Assembly: GCF_002802905.1 (NCBI RefSeq)
Contig: NZ_PEBK01000002.1
Location: 62,001 to 126,000, forward strand
Length of the DNA stretch: 64,000 nt
Source: Bifidobacterium simiarum
GTDB lineage: Bacteria > Actinomycetota > Actinomycetes > Actinomycetales > Bifidobacteriaceae
Direction: 5' to 3'
The notes beneath the pieces are model-generated. The model did not search any database. It worked only from the letters and a program-made list of their open reading frames with translations, and had not been told where the DNA came from. Both the position numbers and the translations under genes were made by a program. Numbering within the stretch: position 1 is the first letter of the stretch; every line of letters starts with the position of its first letter. Below, one piece after another: positions 34,417 through 43,626 of the stretch.

Positions 34417-37400
34417 CTACTTCTTCGACTTCGAGGTCTTCGGGGTCTTGGCCACGACGGCGGGGCGTTCGTAGCCTTCGTTCGCGGTGAGCCATTCGAT
34501 GTCGCCCCTCACCGTGGCCGCGGTGGAACCGATCTTCTCGGCGATGCGCGTGTTCGCCCAGCCCTTGTCGGCGAGCTTTTTCACCTCGGCGCGGCGTTCG
34601 GCGCGCTTGGCCTCCACGGCACTGACCTTCGGCGCGGTCTTGGCTGCCGACTTGGCAGCCGACTTACCCTTGGCCGCGGTCTTACCCTTGGCGCCGCCAC
34701 GACCCCGTCCGCGCCCACGGGTCGACGGGCCGGCGGCACGCTTCTCGGCCAGCAGACGGAACGCGTCGGCCGGATCGATCGATTCCGGCGAATACTGCCT
34801 CGGCAGCGTACGGTTCGTCTCACCGTCGGTGATGTAGGCGCCGAAACGACCGTCCTTGATCGTCACCGCCTTGCCGGTCTCCGGATCCGGACCCAGTTCG
34901 CGCAGTGGCGGCTTGGCGGCGCCGCGACCACGGCCGCGACCGTACTTCGGCTGGTCGAACAGCTCCTTGGCCTTGGCGAGGTCGACGGTAAAGATCTCGT
35001 CCTCCGAACCGAGCGACCGGGTCTCGGACTTGCCGTCCGCGCCGGTCTTGGTCAGGTACGGGCCGTATCGGCCGTTGTTGGCCTGGACGGTGAACTGCTC
35101 GGGCGCTCCGGTCTCGGCGTTCGTGCCTTCTAGCGTACCGACCGTGCGCGGCAGGCTGAGCAGCCGCAGCGCGTCGTCCAACGTCAGGGATTCAGGGGTC
35201 ATCGTCTTGAACAGCGACGCCATCTTCGGCCGGTCCGCGGTCGAACGCTTGCGGGCCGTACGCTTGCGCGGCGCCGGCTGCCCCGCCTCCTCGGCCTTCT
35301 TCGCGGCTTCGGCGGCGGCCTTCTCCGCGGCGTGCTCGGCATCCAGCTGAGCCTGGATCTCCGGGGTGATCAGCGCCACGTACGGGCCGAACCGGCCGTT
35401 GCGCAGCTCCACGGTGCCGCCGGTCTTCGGATCGGTGCCCAGCACGCGCGGACCGCCGGCATTGTTGCGGATCAGATCATGAGCCACGTCCACGGTCAGC
35501 TCGTCGGGGGCGATGGTGTCGGGGATCGAGGCGTGCTTCGGATTGCCCTCGGCGTCCAGCTCCTTCGTGTCCTCCAGGTACGGACCGTACCGGCCGACGC
35601 GAACGTGAATGCCGTCGCCAATGTCGATCGTGTTGATCTCACGGGCGTCGATGTCGCCCAGCTGGGCCACCTGCTGCTGCAGGCCGGCGTGCGCCTCCTC
35701 GGGCGAGCTGACGGAATTCGCGCCCGTGCCGAAGTAGAAGTGGGTGAGCCAGTCCTTGCCGGTTTCGTGGCCGCGGGCGATCTGGTCGAGCCCGTTCTCC
35801 ATCTGCGCGGTGAACTGGTAGTCCACGTACTGCGGGAAGTTGGTCTCCAGCAGCTTGATCACCGAGAACGCCAGCCACGAGGGGATCAGCGCGCGACCCT
35901 TCTCGTACACGTAGCCGCGGTCGATGATCGTGGAGATGATGCTCGCGTAGGTGGACGGTCGGCCGATCTCCTTGGCCTCCAGCGTGCGTACCAGCGAGGC
36001 CTCGGTGTACCGGGCCGGCGGCTGGGTCTCATGGCCGTCGGGGGTCACCTCCACGGCAGAGAGGACGTCCCCCTGCTTCATCGGCGGCAGGGACTCGCTT
36101 TCGGAGCCGGACTTGCCGGACTTGGACTTATCGGACTTGCCTTCGTGACCGTCGGCGTGACCGTTGTCATGGCCGCCGCCGTGACCACCCTTGCCGGACT
36201 TCGCGCCGCCGAGCGCCTCCAAGAAACCGGGGAATTCGATCACGGTGCCGGAGGCCTGGAATACGGCCTCGCCGTGCTCGCCGGCGTCGGCCGCGAGCCG
36301 GACCGTGGCCGTGGAACCGGTGGCGTCGGCCATCTGCGAGGCGAGCGTGCGACGCCAGATCAGCGTGTACAGCTTCAGCTGGTCCGGCGGCACCTTAGTG
36401 GCCAGCTCCTCCGGGGAGCGGAACGTGGAGCCCGCCGGGCGGATGCATTCGTGGGCCTCCTGCGCGCCGGCGGTCTTGGTCACATACTGCTTCGGCTGCT
36501 CGGAGAGGAACCGCTCGCCGAACCGACGGCCGACCTCGGCGCGGGCCGCGGCGATCGCCTCCTGCGAGAGCGTGACCGAATCGGTACGCATATACGTGAT
36601 GTAGCCGTTTTCGTACAGGCCCTGCGCCGCGCGCATGGTGGCGCGGGAGCTCATGCCGAGACGGTTGCCGGCGGTCTGCTGCAGCGTGGACGTGGTGAAC
36701 GGCGGCTGCGGACGACGACGGTACGGCTTGGTCTCCAGCGAACGCACGACGAACGGCACGGTTCGCACGGCCTCGGCCACGGCGTTCGCCAGATCCTCGT
36801 TCATCACCACCGGCACGTCCTTGAGGGCGGCGTCGGTGAGGTTGCCGTCGGGGCCGAAGTCCTTCGAGCCGGCGAGACGATGACCGCCAAGCGCAACGAG
36901 ACGGGAGTCGAAGCCGGAATCCAGATCGCCGGAGGCGGCCACCAGCGTGGCGATCACGTCCCAGTACGGCGTGCGGACGAACGCCATGCGCTCGCGCTCA
37001 CGCTCGACGATCAGTCGCGTGGCCACCGACTGCACACGGCCGGCGGAAAGACCGGGGCCGACCTTGCGCCACAGCACCGGGGAGAGCTCGTAGCCGTAGA
37101 GGCGGTCGAGCACACGGCGGGTCTCCTGCGCGTCCACCATGTGGCCATCGACGTCTCGCGTGGCGGTCAGCGACTTCTTGATGGCCTCCGGGGTGATCTC
37201 GTGGAACACCATGCGCTTGACCGGCACCTTGGGCTTGAGCGTCTGCACGAGATGCCAGGCGATCGCCTCGCCTTCGCGATCCTCATCGGTGGCGAGGTAG
37301 AGTTCGTCGGCCTTCTTCAGCGCGGACTTGAGTTCCGCGACCGTGGATTTCTTGTTGTCGTTGACGATGTAGTACGGCTTGAACCCGTCGTTGACGTCCA

Positions 37401-37572
37401 CGCCGAACTTGCCGAACTGCTCCTTGTGGCCGGCAGGCACCTGGCTGGGCTGCGCGAGGTCGCGGATGTGACCCACCGAGGCCATCACCTCGTAGCCTTT
37501 GCCAAGATAGCCGCCGATCTTCTTCGCCTTGGTCGGCGACTCGACGATGACGAGCTTGGTGCCGGTAGCCAT
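34417..37572 (-). CDS. topA: DNA topoisomerase I
   Basis: Type IA topoisomerase relaxing negative supercoils, 1051 residues. The Toprim domain starts at once ([18 protein letters not shown]), with the acidic triad region [12 protein letters not shown]. The active-site tyrosine is Tyr327 in [13 protein letters not shown]. Several actinobacterial C-terminal repeats ([61 protein letters not shown]) replace the zinc ribbons of E. coli. A Lys/Ala-rich tail (residues about 955-1000) and a short helix-turn-helix-like end follow. A His/Gly/Lys-rich low-complexity insert lies around 475-505. ATG at 37572 with GGAGGAG six bases upstream. Confidence 0.97.
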   Translation of the reverse strand: MATGTKLVIVESPTKAKKIGGYLGKGYEVMASVGHIRDLAQPSQVPAGHKEQFGKFGVDVNDGFKPYYIVNDNKKSTVAELKSALKKADELYLATDEDREGEAIAWHLVQTLKPKVPVKRMVFHEITPEAIKKSLTATRDVDGHMVDAQETRRVLDRLYGYELSPVLWRKVGPGLSAGRVQSVATRLIVERERERMAFVRTPYWDVIATLVAASGDLDSGFDSRLVALGGHRLAGSKDFGPDGNLTDAALKDVPVVMNEDLANAVAEAVRTVPFVVRSLETKPYRRRPQPPFTTSTLQQTAGNRLGMSSRATMRAAQGLYENGYITYMRTDSVTLSQEAIAAARAEVGRRFGERFLSEQPKQYVTKTAGAQEAHECIRPAGSTFRSPEELATKVPPDQLKLYTLIWRRTLASQMADATGSTATVRLAADAGEHGEAVFQASGTVIEFPGFLEALGGAKSGKGGHGGGHDNGHADGHEGKSDKSKSGKSGSESESLPPMKQGDVLSAVEVTPDGHETQPPARYTEASLVRTLEAKEIGRPSTYASIISTIIDRGYVYEKGRALIPSWLAFSVIKLLETNFPQYVDYQFTAQMENGLDQIARGHETGKDWLTHFYFGTGANSVSSPEEAHAGLQQQVAQLGDIDAREINTIDIGDGIHVRVGRYGPYLEDTKELDAEGNPKHASIPDTIAPDELTVDVAHDLIRNNAGGPRVLGTDPKTGGTVELRNGRFGPYVALITPEIQAQLDAEHAAEKAAAEAAKKAEEAGQPAPRKRTARKRSTADRPKMASLFKTMTPESLTLDDALRLLSLPRTVGTLEGTNAETGAPEQFTVQANNGRYGPYLTKTGADGKSETRSLGSEDEIFTVDLAKAKELFDQPKYGRGRGRGAAKPPLRELGPDPETGKAVTIKDGRFGAYITDGETNRTLPRQYSPESIDPADAFRLLAEKRAAGPSTRGRGRGRGGAKGKTAAKGKSAAKSAAKTAPKVSAVEAKRAERRAEVKKLADKGWANTRIAEKIGSTAATVRGDIEWLTANEGYERPAVVAKTPKTSKSKK

Positions 37573-37679
37573 AGTCAACTCCTCCTTGATTTTCTGCACG
37601 CCATATTACCCATGCCGTCTACCTATGCCTTGCGGGTGCCGTGCGTTCACTGTGCGGGTGGCTTGCGGGGGCCGCGTGG

Positions 37680-39284
37680 TCACCGTCGCTTCGGCGGGGC
37701 CGGCGGGGCGCCCACGAGGCCGAGTTTCGACAGCGGCGACGCGGTGATATGCCGCAGGGCGAGCGTCAGGCCGAACGTGAGCGAGGCGACGCCGGCAATC
37801 ATCACCGACGCCGAAACGCTTGACGCCGACGCCGCCCATTTCGCGCTGTAGGCCAGCCCCGGGGCCAGCTGCCAGATCAGGTATGACGCATAACCGCAGG
37901 CCATGAGCCCGCCGACGATCATCACCGTGCCCACGATCTGCACGCTCACCGAGGAGACGCGGGTGCCCGGCTCGTCCATGCCGCTGCCGCCGGTGAAGGC
38001 CAGCGACAGCAGGGCGGTGGCGGCGACGATCAGCAGGGTCATCACCACGTCGGAGGGCCGGTGCCAGCCGTCGGCGATGACGCCGAGACCGACGAGCGTG
38101 ACGTAGCAAGCGCCGACGATCGCGACGACCGCTCGGAAGACGCGGGGCACCACGCACAACAGGGCCAGCGCTGCCACCGCGGCCACGGCCACATGCCCGG
38201 ACGGCGCGGAATTGCCCGCGGTCTTCAGCGACGACATGTCAAGGGTCTGACGCGGCAACAGGTGCTTGAGCAGCTCGGCCAGCGCGATGGCCACCGCCGC
38301 GAAGCCGATCATCTGGGCCAGCAGACGCCAGCGTTTGCGCAGAACGACCACGACCACCGCCGCGACGGCGAAGAGCAGATCGGGGATCGCAGCCGACGAG
38401 AGATTAAGCGGACCGAGTGCGATGTTGCCGCCCAGCGCAGTCAGGATGCCGGCGAGCGCTGAATGCCCGTCGGCGGCCTTGGCGACCGCGGAGGCGAAGC
38501 TTTCGTAGGCCAGATTGTCGTATTGCTGGCCGATCAGCGTACGCACCGCCGATCCCCACACGCCCATGGCAGTCAGCACCATGAGGATCGGGAACACCAC
38601 GCACAGGGTGACGCTTGACCAGCGCGGGCGGACGGTCAGCGGATCGCGCAGACTGGCCGGAACGGCGTTGGGGTTCAATTCGAGACCATTGGCCGCAGCG
38701 CCTGCTTCCGCGCCTGCACCGGATGTGCCGGCCGCTCCGGATCCGCCGTTGGCCACCCAGCGGTTGGCGGTCAGCGCGTCGAGCTCCTCGGACAATGACT
38801 GCACGGGCTTGAGCGGGCTCATGACCGGGGCCGATGCGGCCGAGCGCGGCGCGTGGCCATGACGGCCGAGCTCGGGCACGGGGGCCGGTGCCTGATCGGA
38901 CGCAAGGACCGGCTTAGGGATGGACTGGGTGGGCTGGAATTGCACGGGGGCCGGCTGAGTGGGGGCCTGCTGTGCCGGAGCCGGCTGAGTGGGAGACGGA
39001 GTCACAGGATCCGGGAATCGTACGGAGTCAGCAGGTTGCGCGACATCGGCAGGCGACTCCCCTGCCGCGCCGGTCGCATCGCCGACCGCGCTGCCCGCAT
39101 CACCCGCCGCGGAACCGGTCACATCACCCGTCACATCGTCGAACCGCAGCCAGGCCGCAACGTCGGCGTTGCCGGCCCGCACACCGTCGGAGACCCCGCC
39201 GGCCGACGATCCCGCCTTGGGCTGCGGCAAGGCGGACGGGTCGAGCGGTTCAAGATGCAGATTCTGACGCTTCCTGTCGTTCAT
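37680..39284 (-). CDS. PAP2-type phosphatase membrane protein with long disordered N-terminus
   Basis: Phosphatidic-acid-phosphatase-2 family protein of 534 residues. About the first 200 residues are Ala/Pro/Gln/Gly-rich and disordered (PTQPAPAQQAPTQPAPVQ). The membrane part follows, with about six to eight helices. Phosphatase motifs are recognisable but weak: KHLLPRQTLD (motif 1), NSAPSGHVAVA (motif 2, PSGH complete) and VIADGWHRPSDVV (motif 3, WHRPSD). Likely substrate is a lipid phosphate or an undecaprenyl carrier pyrophosphate, by analogy only. The ATG at 39284 is preferred over a GTG six bases upstream; neither has a good ribosome site. Single gene beside the SRP RNA. Confidence 0.85.
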   Translation of the reverse strand: MNDRKRQNLHLEPLDPSALPQPKAGSSAGGVSDGVRAGNADVAAWLRFDDVTGDVTGSAAGDAGSAVGDATGAAGESPADVAQPADSVRFPDPVTPSPTQPAPAQQAPTQPAPVQFQPTQSIPKPVLASDQAPAPVPELGRHGHAPRSAASAPVMSPLKPVQSLSEELDALTANRWVANGGSGAAGTSGAGAEAGAAANGLELNPNAVPASLRDPLTVRPRWSSVTLCVVFPILMVLTAMGVWGSAVRTLIGQQYDNLAYESFASAVAKAADGHSALAGILTALGGNIALGPLNLSSAAIPDLLFAVAAVVVVVLRKRWRLLAQMIGFAAVAIALAELLKHLLPRQTLDMSSLKTAGNSAPSGHVAVAAVAALALLCVVPRVFRAVVAIVGACYVTLVGLGVIADGWHRPSDVVMTLLIVAATALLSLAFTGGSGMDEPGTRVSSVSVQIVGTVMIVGGLMACGYASYLIWQLAPGLAYSAKWAASASSVSASVMIAGVASLTFGLTLALRHITASPLSKLGLVGAPPAPPKRR

Positions 39285-39450
39285 AGACACGACTGTAAGG
39301 CCACTGTGCGAAAAGGGACGATATCTCCCTGTTTTACGGCGCGTTTCGATCGGAGAAACCGGTCAACGTGGTGAATCACGAAAGGAATCCGCCGGAAAAC
39401 CAAGAATAGGAAATCAGAACAAAACTAAAAGATATTGGCGAAAAAGAAAA

Positions 39451-39535
39451 GACCCCTACGCACCCGACAGAGACCACTTACCCTTGCTGCATTCCTGCCC
39501 TGGGGGGATTGGGCGGCATGACGCCGCGTAGGAGC
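39451..39535 (-). ncRNA. ffs: Signal recognition particle RNA (4.5S type)
   Basis: The minus strand reads CCCCCCAGGGCAGGAATGCA then GCAAGGG. This is the conserved domain IV hairpin of SRP RNA with a GGAA tetraloop and the GCAGCA asymmetric loop. The ends GGCTCCTACGC and GCGTAGGGGTC pair to close the molecule, and a T-rich run (TTTTCTTTTT) follows as the terminator. About 85 bases, short, without an Alu domain. Confidence 0.92.
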
Positions 39536-39672
39536 CGAATACCCACTATACACGATCCCCGGACCAGCGCCACACCGCCGGCCGGGCATGTACCATGAAC
39601 ATGAAAGCGCAACCGGATGATGTGCGAATCGCCGCGAATCGTCAGACACATGCGAATGGAGGAGCCCCAACC

Positions 39673-40887
39673 ATGCAGACCACCAGCCCAGCAACCAGCG
39701 CGCCCAAGGTCGGCACACCCAAGGTCGAGGATGTGGATCTGGTCGTGGTGGGAGCGGGCCTGTTCGGCCTGACCGTGGCCCAGCAGGCCGTCGAACACGC
39801 CGGCGCGCGCGTGCACATCATCGACGTGCGCGACCACATCGGCGGCAACGCCTACTCCTACATGGACGAGGAGACCGGCGCGGAGATCCACCAGTACGGT
39901 GCCCACCTGTTCCACACGTCCAACAAGCGGGTGTGGGAGTATGTCAACCGCTTCACCTCGTTCACCGATTACGTGCACCGCGTGTACGCCACGCACGACG
40001 GCGAGGTCTACCCGCTGCCGATCAATCTGGGGACGATCAACCAGTTCTTCCACGCGCACTACACGCCTGCCGAGGCCCGTGCGCTGGTCGCCGAACAGGC
40101 GGGCGAGCTGGCCGGCACCGACCCGACCAACCTCAACGACAAGGGCATCCAGCTCATCGGCCGGCCGCTCTACGAGGCGTTCATCAAGAACTACACGGGC
40201 AAGCAGTGGCAGACCGATCCGGCCGAGCTGCCCGCCGACATCATCAAGCGTCTGCCGGTGCGGTTCAACTACGACAACCGGTATTTCAAGGACACCTGGG
40301 AGGGTCTGCCCACGGACGGCTACACCGCGTGGATGGAACGCATGATCGACGACGAGCGCATCAGAGTGAGCCTGAACACCGACTTCTTCGACACCTCCCA
40401 GCCGTTCAACCGCGATGCGCTGGCCGCGGCCGGCAAGCCGGTGGTGTACACGGGTCCGGTGGACCGCTACTTCGACTACGAACTGGGCGATCTCAAGTGG
40501 CGCACCGTGGACTTCAAGGAGGTGCGCTACGACGAGGGCGATCACTTCGGCTGCCCGGTGATGAACTTCTCGGACGCCGACGTGCCGTACACGCGCGCGA
40601 TCGAATTCAAGAACTTCAACCCCGAGCGCGCGGCAAGCCAGAATCCGAACCGCACCGTGGTGTGGGAGGAGTACTCCCGCTTCGCCGAGCGCGGCGACGA
40701 GCCGTACTATCCGGTCAACACCGAGGCCGACAAGGCCCTGTACGCGAAGTACGAGGCCCGCGCCGCGGCCGTGCCGAACACCGTGTTCGGCGGGCGCCTC
40801 GGCACCTACAAGTACTACGACATGCACAACGTGATCGACACTGCCCTGACCGCGTATGAGGAGCAGGTCGCCCCGATGCTGGGGTGA
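39673..40887 (+). CDS. glf: UDP-galactopyranose mutase
   Basis: FAD enzyme interconverting UDP-galactopyranose and UDP-galactofuranose for cell-wall or capsule galactofuran; 404 residues. N-terminal dinucleotide fold DLVVVGAGLFGLTVAQQ, then RDHIGGNAYSYMDEETGAEIHQYGAHLFHTSN (flavin and substrate loop), and late GRLGTYKYYDMHNVI. ATG at 39673 with GGAGGAG eight bases upstream; the open frame before it is not protein-like. Converges on the LtaS-like gene; the two share the bidirectional terminator at 40902-40966. Confidence 0.96.
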   Translation: MQTTSPATSAPKVGTPKVEDVDLVVVGAGLFGLTVAQQAVEHAGARVHIIDVRDHIGGNAYSYMDEETGAEIHQYGAHLFHTSNKRVWEYVNRFTSFTDYVHRVYATHDGEVYPLPINLGTINQFFHAHYTPAEARALVAEQAGELAGTDPTNLNDKGIQLIGRPLYEAFIKNYTGKQWQTDPAELPADIIKRLPVRFNYDNRYFKDTWEGLPTDGYTAWMERMIDDERIRVSLNTDFFDTSQPFNRDALAAAGKPVVYTGPVDRYFDYELGDLKWRTVDFKEVRYDEGDHFGCPVMNFSDADVPYTRAIEFKNFNPERAASQNPNRTVVWEEYSRFAERGDEPYYPVNTEADKALYAKYEARAAAVPNTVFGGRLGTYKYYDMHNVIDTALTAYEEQVAPMLG

Positions 40888-40901
40888 AACGGAAAAGCAA
40901 G

Positions 40902-40966
40902 CCTCACAACTCACAAAAAGTCCCCCGATTCGGTCGATTTCGGGGGATTTTTTGTGAGTTGTGAGG
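40902..40966. terminator. Bidirectional terminator inside a long palindrome
   Basis: An outer stem CCTCACAACTCACAAAAAG / TTTTTTGTGAGTTGTGAGG encloses CCCCCGA / TCGGGGG. T-runs follow the inner stem on both strands, so it can stop both glf (+) and the LtaS-like gene (-). The outer CCTCACAACTC also forms the end of the element at 22793-22900. Confidence 0.88.
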
Positions 40967-40982
40967 GCGGGATGTCAGGATC

Positions 40983-43430
40983 TCATTCGCCCGCGGCCTT
41001 GGCGGAACTCTTAGCCGCAGCCTTCGCCGCCGCCCCCTTGGTCTCCGAACCCTTAGCCGAGTCCTTCCCCGAACCCTTGGCCGCCGCACTCTCCGAAGCC
41101 GCCGCACTCTCGTCCGGGGCCGGCACCTCGCCGGTGTTCTTCACGCCGGGCTCGGGCAGCTCCTCGATCTTCGCGTCGCCGTCCGCATCCGGCTCGGGCA
41201 GGGTCATGAACTTCGTGTTCTTCAGGTATCCCTTACCGGCGGAGATGTCGTACTGGATCAGCTTGTAGTCCTTCATCAGCTCCTGCGTCTCCTCGTCGGC
41301 CTTGGTGATGTCGAACCGGTTGCCGTTCTTGTCGAGGTAAAGCGCCTGGCCGCTCGGGATGCGGCTCCAGCTTTGGATCTCGTTGACCACCGGCGGCTCC
41401 ATCGCAGGCACCTTGTCGTGCATCATGGTCAGGAACGCCAGGTACGGCGAGACCTTCGCGTTCATGTGCTCGGCCGCCTGCGCCATGAAGTAGTTCGGCG
41501 AGGTGATCGCCGTGGTGGAGGCCGGCAGCTTCGTGCCATGTGACGAGGACGCCTTGTTCGACCAGATGAAGTAGTCGGTCTCGTGCAGCTTCACCGAATT
41601 GTTGGAGTCCTGCGAGGCGGAGGCGTAGATGCCGGGCAGATGGTCGCCGTAGAAAATCACGGTGATCGGCTTGTTGATGTTGTCCAGCTGGGCGAGGAAC
41701 GCCTGAGTCGCCTGATCCGTGTACTCCACGCCCTTCGCATACGTCTGGATCTGCGTGGTCTCGTCGATGCCGAGCGGCTGCCCGGTGGCGCTGGACGCCT
41801 GGAACTCGTTGTTCGCGTACCAGTTGTCGTAGTTCATGTGGTTCTGCATGGTGAGCACCGAGAGGAACTGGCTCTTCGAGGTGTCGATCTTCTCGAGCAG
41901 GCTCTGGTAGGCGTCGGAGTCCTTCACGTACGGCGAGGAGTCGAGCTTGCCCTGATGCGCGATCACATCAGGCTCGTTGAGCGTCCAGAAGTGCTGGAAG
42001 TTGAACTTGCGGTAGTTCTCGGCGCGCGAGTACATCGACGACTCGTACGGGTGGAACGCCTGCGAGTTCTTGCCGCCGTTCCACAGCTGGTTGAACGTGG
42101 GCGCCCACTTGAGCTTCGGCACGAGCTGCTGGTACGGCGAGCTGAGCGAGGCGTCGAAGTTCGCCATGGTCAGGCCCGTCATCGACATGAACTCCATGTT
42201 CGCGGTGCCGCCGCCGTAGCCTGCGGACAGCATGAGTCCGCTGGTGGTGCCCTGCTTGATCCGACGGATGTTCGGCATCGGATCCTTGTTGAGCTTGAGC
42301 CCCGGCACGCGCGTCGGATCGGAATACGATTCGGAGAGCACCATGATCACGGTGCTGTCCTCCATGTTCGAGGCGCGGTCCTCGTTCATCTCGTTCGCGG
42401 CCTTGGCGTACTTGCGGGCGATCTGCTTCATCGTCTTCTCGGAGTAGTTCGCCGGTTCGTCCATCACCTTCGGGTTGATGAACCGTTCGAAGCCGATCAG
42501 CGTGCCGTTGGACTGCGCGTCCCACACCGAGTCCCACAGCTTCGGCGAGTCGCCGAACCGCTGCGCGAGATTGTTCGCCCATGATCCGGTGGTGGCCAGC
42601 CCCGCGGTGAACAGACCGAGGAACAGCGCGGGGATCACGATCAGCACCACGCGGGCGGTGATGCACAGGTGGCGATGGCGGCGATCGGCACCGACCGATT
42701 CGCGCCCGCCGTAGTCGAAGAGCCGACGACGACCGTCGCGCTTGCCCATCGAGTAGGCGATCACCACCATGGTGAGGAAGAACATGGCAGCCGTGGCGAA
42801 GATCCGCCCGGCCCCCGTGGGGATGAAGCTGGTCATGTTGCCGGCGTCGGCCTTGAGAAAGTTCAGATCGCTGGGTTTGATCGTCTCGTACCGCACGCTC
42901 ACCTTGAACCGTTCGGCCACCGCGCAGAATCCGACGATCGACAGGAAGACCGGCGAGGCCACCCAGAACCGGTTGATCAGCATGGTCAGCACGAAATAGA
43001 TGATGCCGAGGATCAGCAGGTTGAGCAGGAACTGGAAGTCGCCGCTCGTCCACATCTTGGAGATGAACCCGCCGAAGCCGCGCAACGGCTCGACCGTCCA
43101 CACCGACCACTGCAGCAGACCGACCGCCACGATGTCGACGACCAGAAAGGCGATGACGTACACCCACCACGGCAAGGCGCGGTGATTGTTGCCCGGATAC
43201 GCCAGATCGGCGTCGGTCAGCTCGACGGTGTTGTCGGCATCGGCGACGTCGATTCCGGTGGTGTCGATCATGCCGTTCCGGTCCACGGCATGGATGTTCG
43301 TCCTCGTCGGCTGCGCACCGACCCCGGCGATCCCAGTCCCCCCGGCGATCCCGGTCTCCCCGGTACGCGCGGCGTCCCCGCTACGCACGGTCTCCCCGGT
43401 GCGTACGGTGTCCTCGTGTTCAGCCGTCAA
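40983..43430 (-). CDS. LTA synthase-family sulfatase (membrane phosphoglycerol transferase)
   Basis: Membrane enzyme of 815 residues with about five to six helices (residues 85-285) and an extracellular sulfatase-fold domain (about 355-640). The catalytic threonine is in SAGYGGGTANMEFMSMTG (Thr409); further family motifs are VIMVLSESYSD and VIFYGDHLPG. The C-terminal ~90 residues are an Ala/Ser/Lys/Glu-rich tail. The start is probably a TTG at 43430 with AAGGAGA seven bases upstream; an ATG 50 codons earlier has no ribosome site and its peptide looks non-coding. The first 40 residues are repeats of TGE, TVRTGE and TGIAG. Homologues move glycerol phosphate to lipoteichoic acid or surface glycans. 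Confidence 0.9.
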   Translation of the reverse strand: MTAEHEDTVRTGETVRSGDAARTGETGIAGGTGIAGVGAQPTRTNIHAVDRNGMIDTTGIDVADADNTVELTDADLAYPGNNHRALPWWVYVIAFLVVDIVAVGLLQWSVWTVEPLRGFGGFISKMWTSGDFQFLLNLLILGIIYFVLTMLINRFWVASPVFLSIVGFCAVAERFKVSVRYETIKPSDLNFLKADAGNMTSFIPTGAGRIFATAAMFFLTMVVIAYSMGKRDGRRRLFDYGGRESVGADRRHRHLCITARVVLIVIPALFLGLFTAGLATTGSWANNLAQRFGDSPKLWDSVWDAQSNGTLIGFERFINPKVMDEPANYSEKTMKQIARKYAKAANEMNEDRASNMEDSTVIMVLSESYSDPTRVPGLKLNKDPMPNIRRIKQGTTSGLMLSAGYGGGTANMEFMSMTGLTMANFDASLSSPYQQLVPKLKWAPTFNQLWNGGKNSQAFHPYESSMYSRAENYRKFNFQHFWTLNEPDVIAHQGKLDSSPYVKDSDAYQSLLEKIDTSKSQFLSVLTMQNHMNYDNWYANNEFQASSATGQPLGIDETTQIQTYAKGVEYTDQATQAFLAQLDNINKPITVIFYGDHLPGIYASASQDSNNSVKLHETDYFIWSNKASSSHGTKLPASTTAITSPNYFMAQAAEHMNAKVSPYLAFLTMMHDKVPAMEPPVVNEIQSWSRIPSGQALYLDKNGNRFDITKADEETQELMKDYKLIQYDISAGKGYLKNTKFMTLPEPDADGDAKIEELPEPGVKNTGEVPAPDESAAASESAAAKGSGKDSAKGSETKGAAAKAAAKSSAKAAGE

Positions 43431-43626
43431 CGATCCGTCTCCTTGCCCCGCAAACCAACATGAATTCCAAGTAAACAAATCTAATGTTCCGCACGGCGGA
43501 CCACCACGATTTGCGTAAAACAACCCGAGAATCCACAAAACCGGTCCACATAAAATCGTACGGATACTATGAACATTCACTCACCGATCGGTAGGCTGTC
43601 AGGGCGGTCGGGGTAGCCTAGGCCGT

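Noticed and set aside
35332-37851. Long plus-strand open frame antisense to topA
   Set aside because: topA has all its motifs and ribosome site; the antisense frame has neither.
43431-43580. LtaS-like protein starting at the ATG at 43580
   Set aside because: No ribosome site and non-protein-like first 50 residues; TTG at 43430 has AAGGAGA seven bases upstream.
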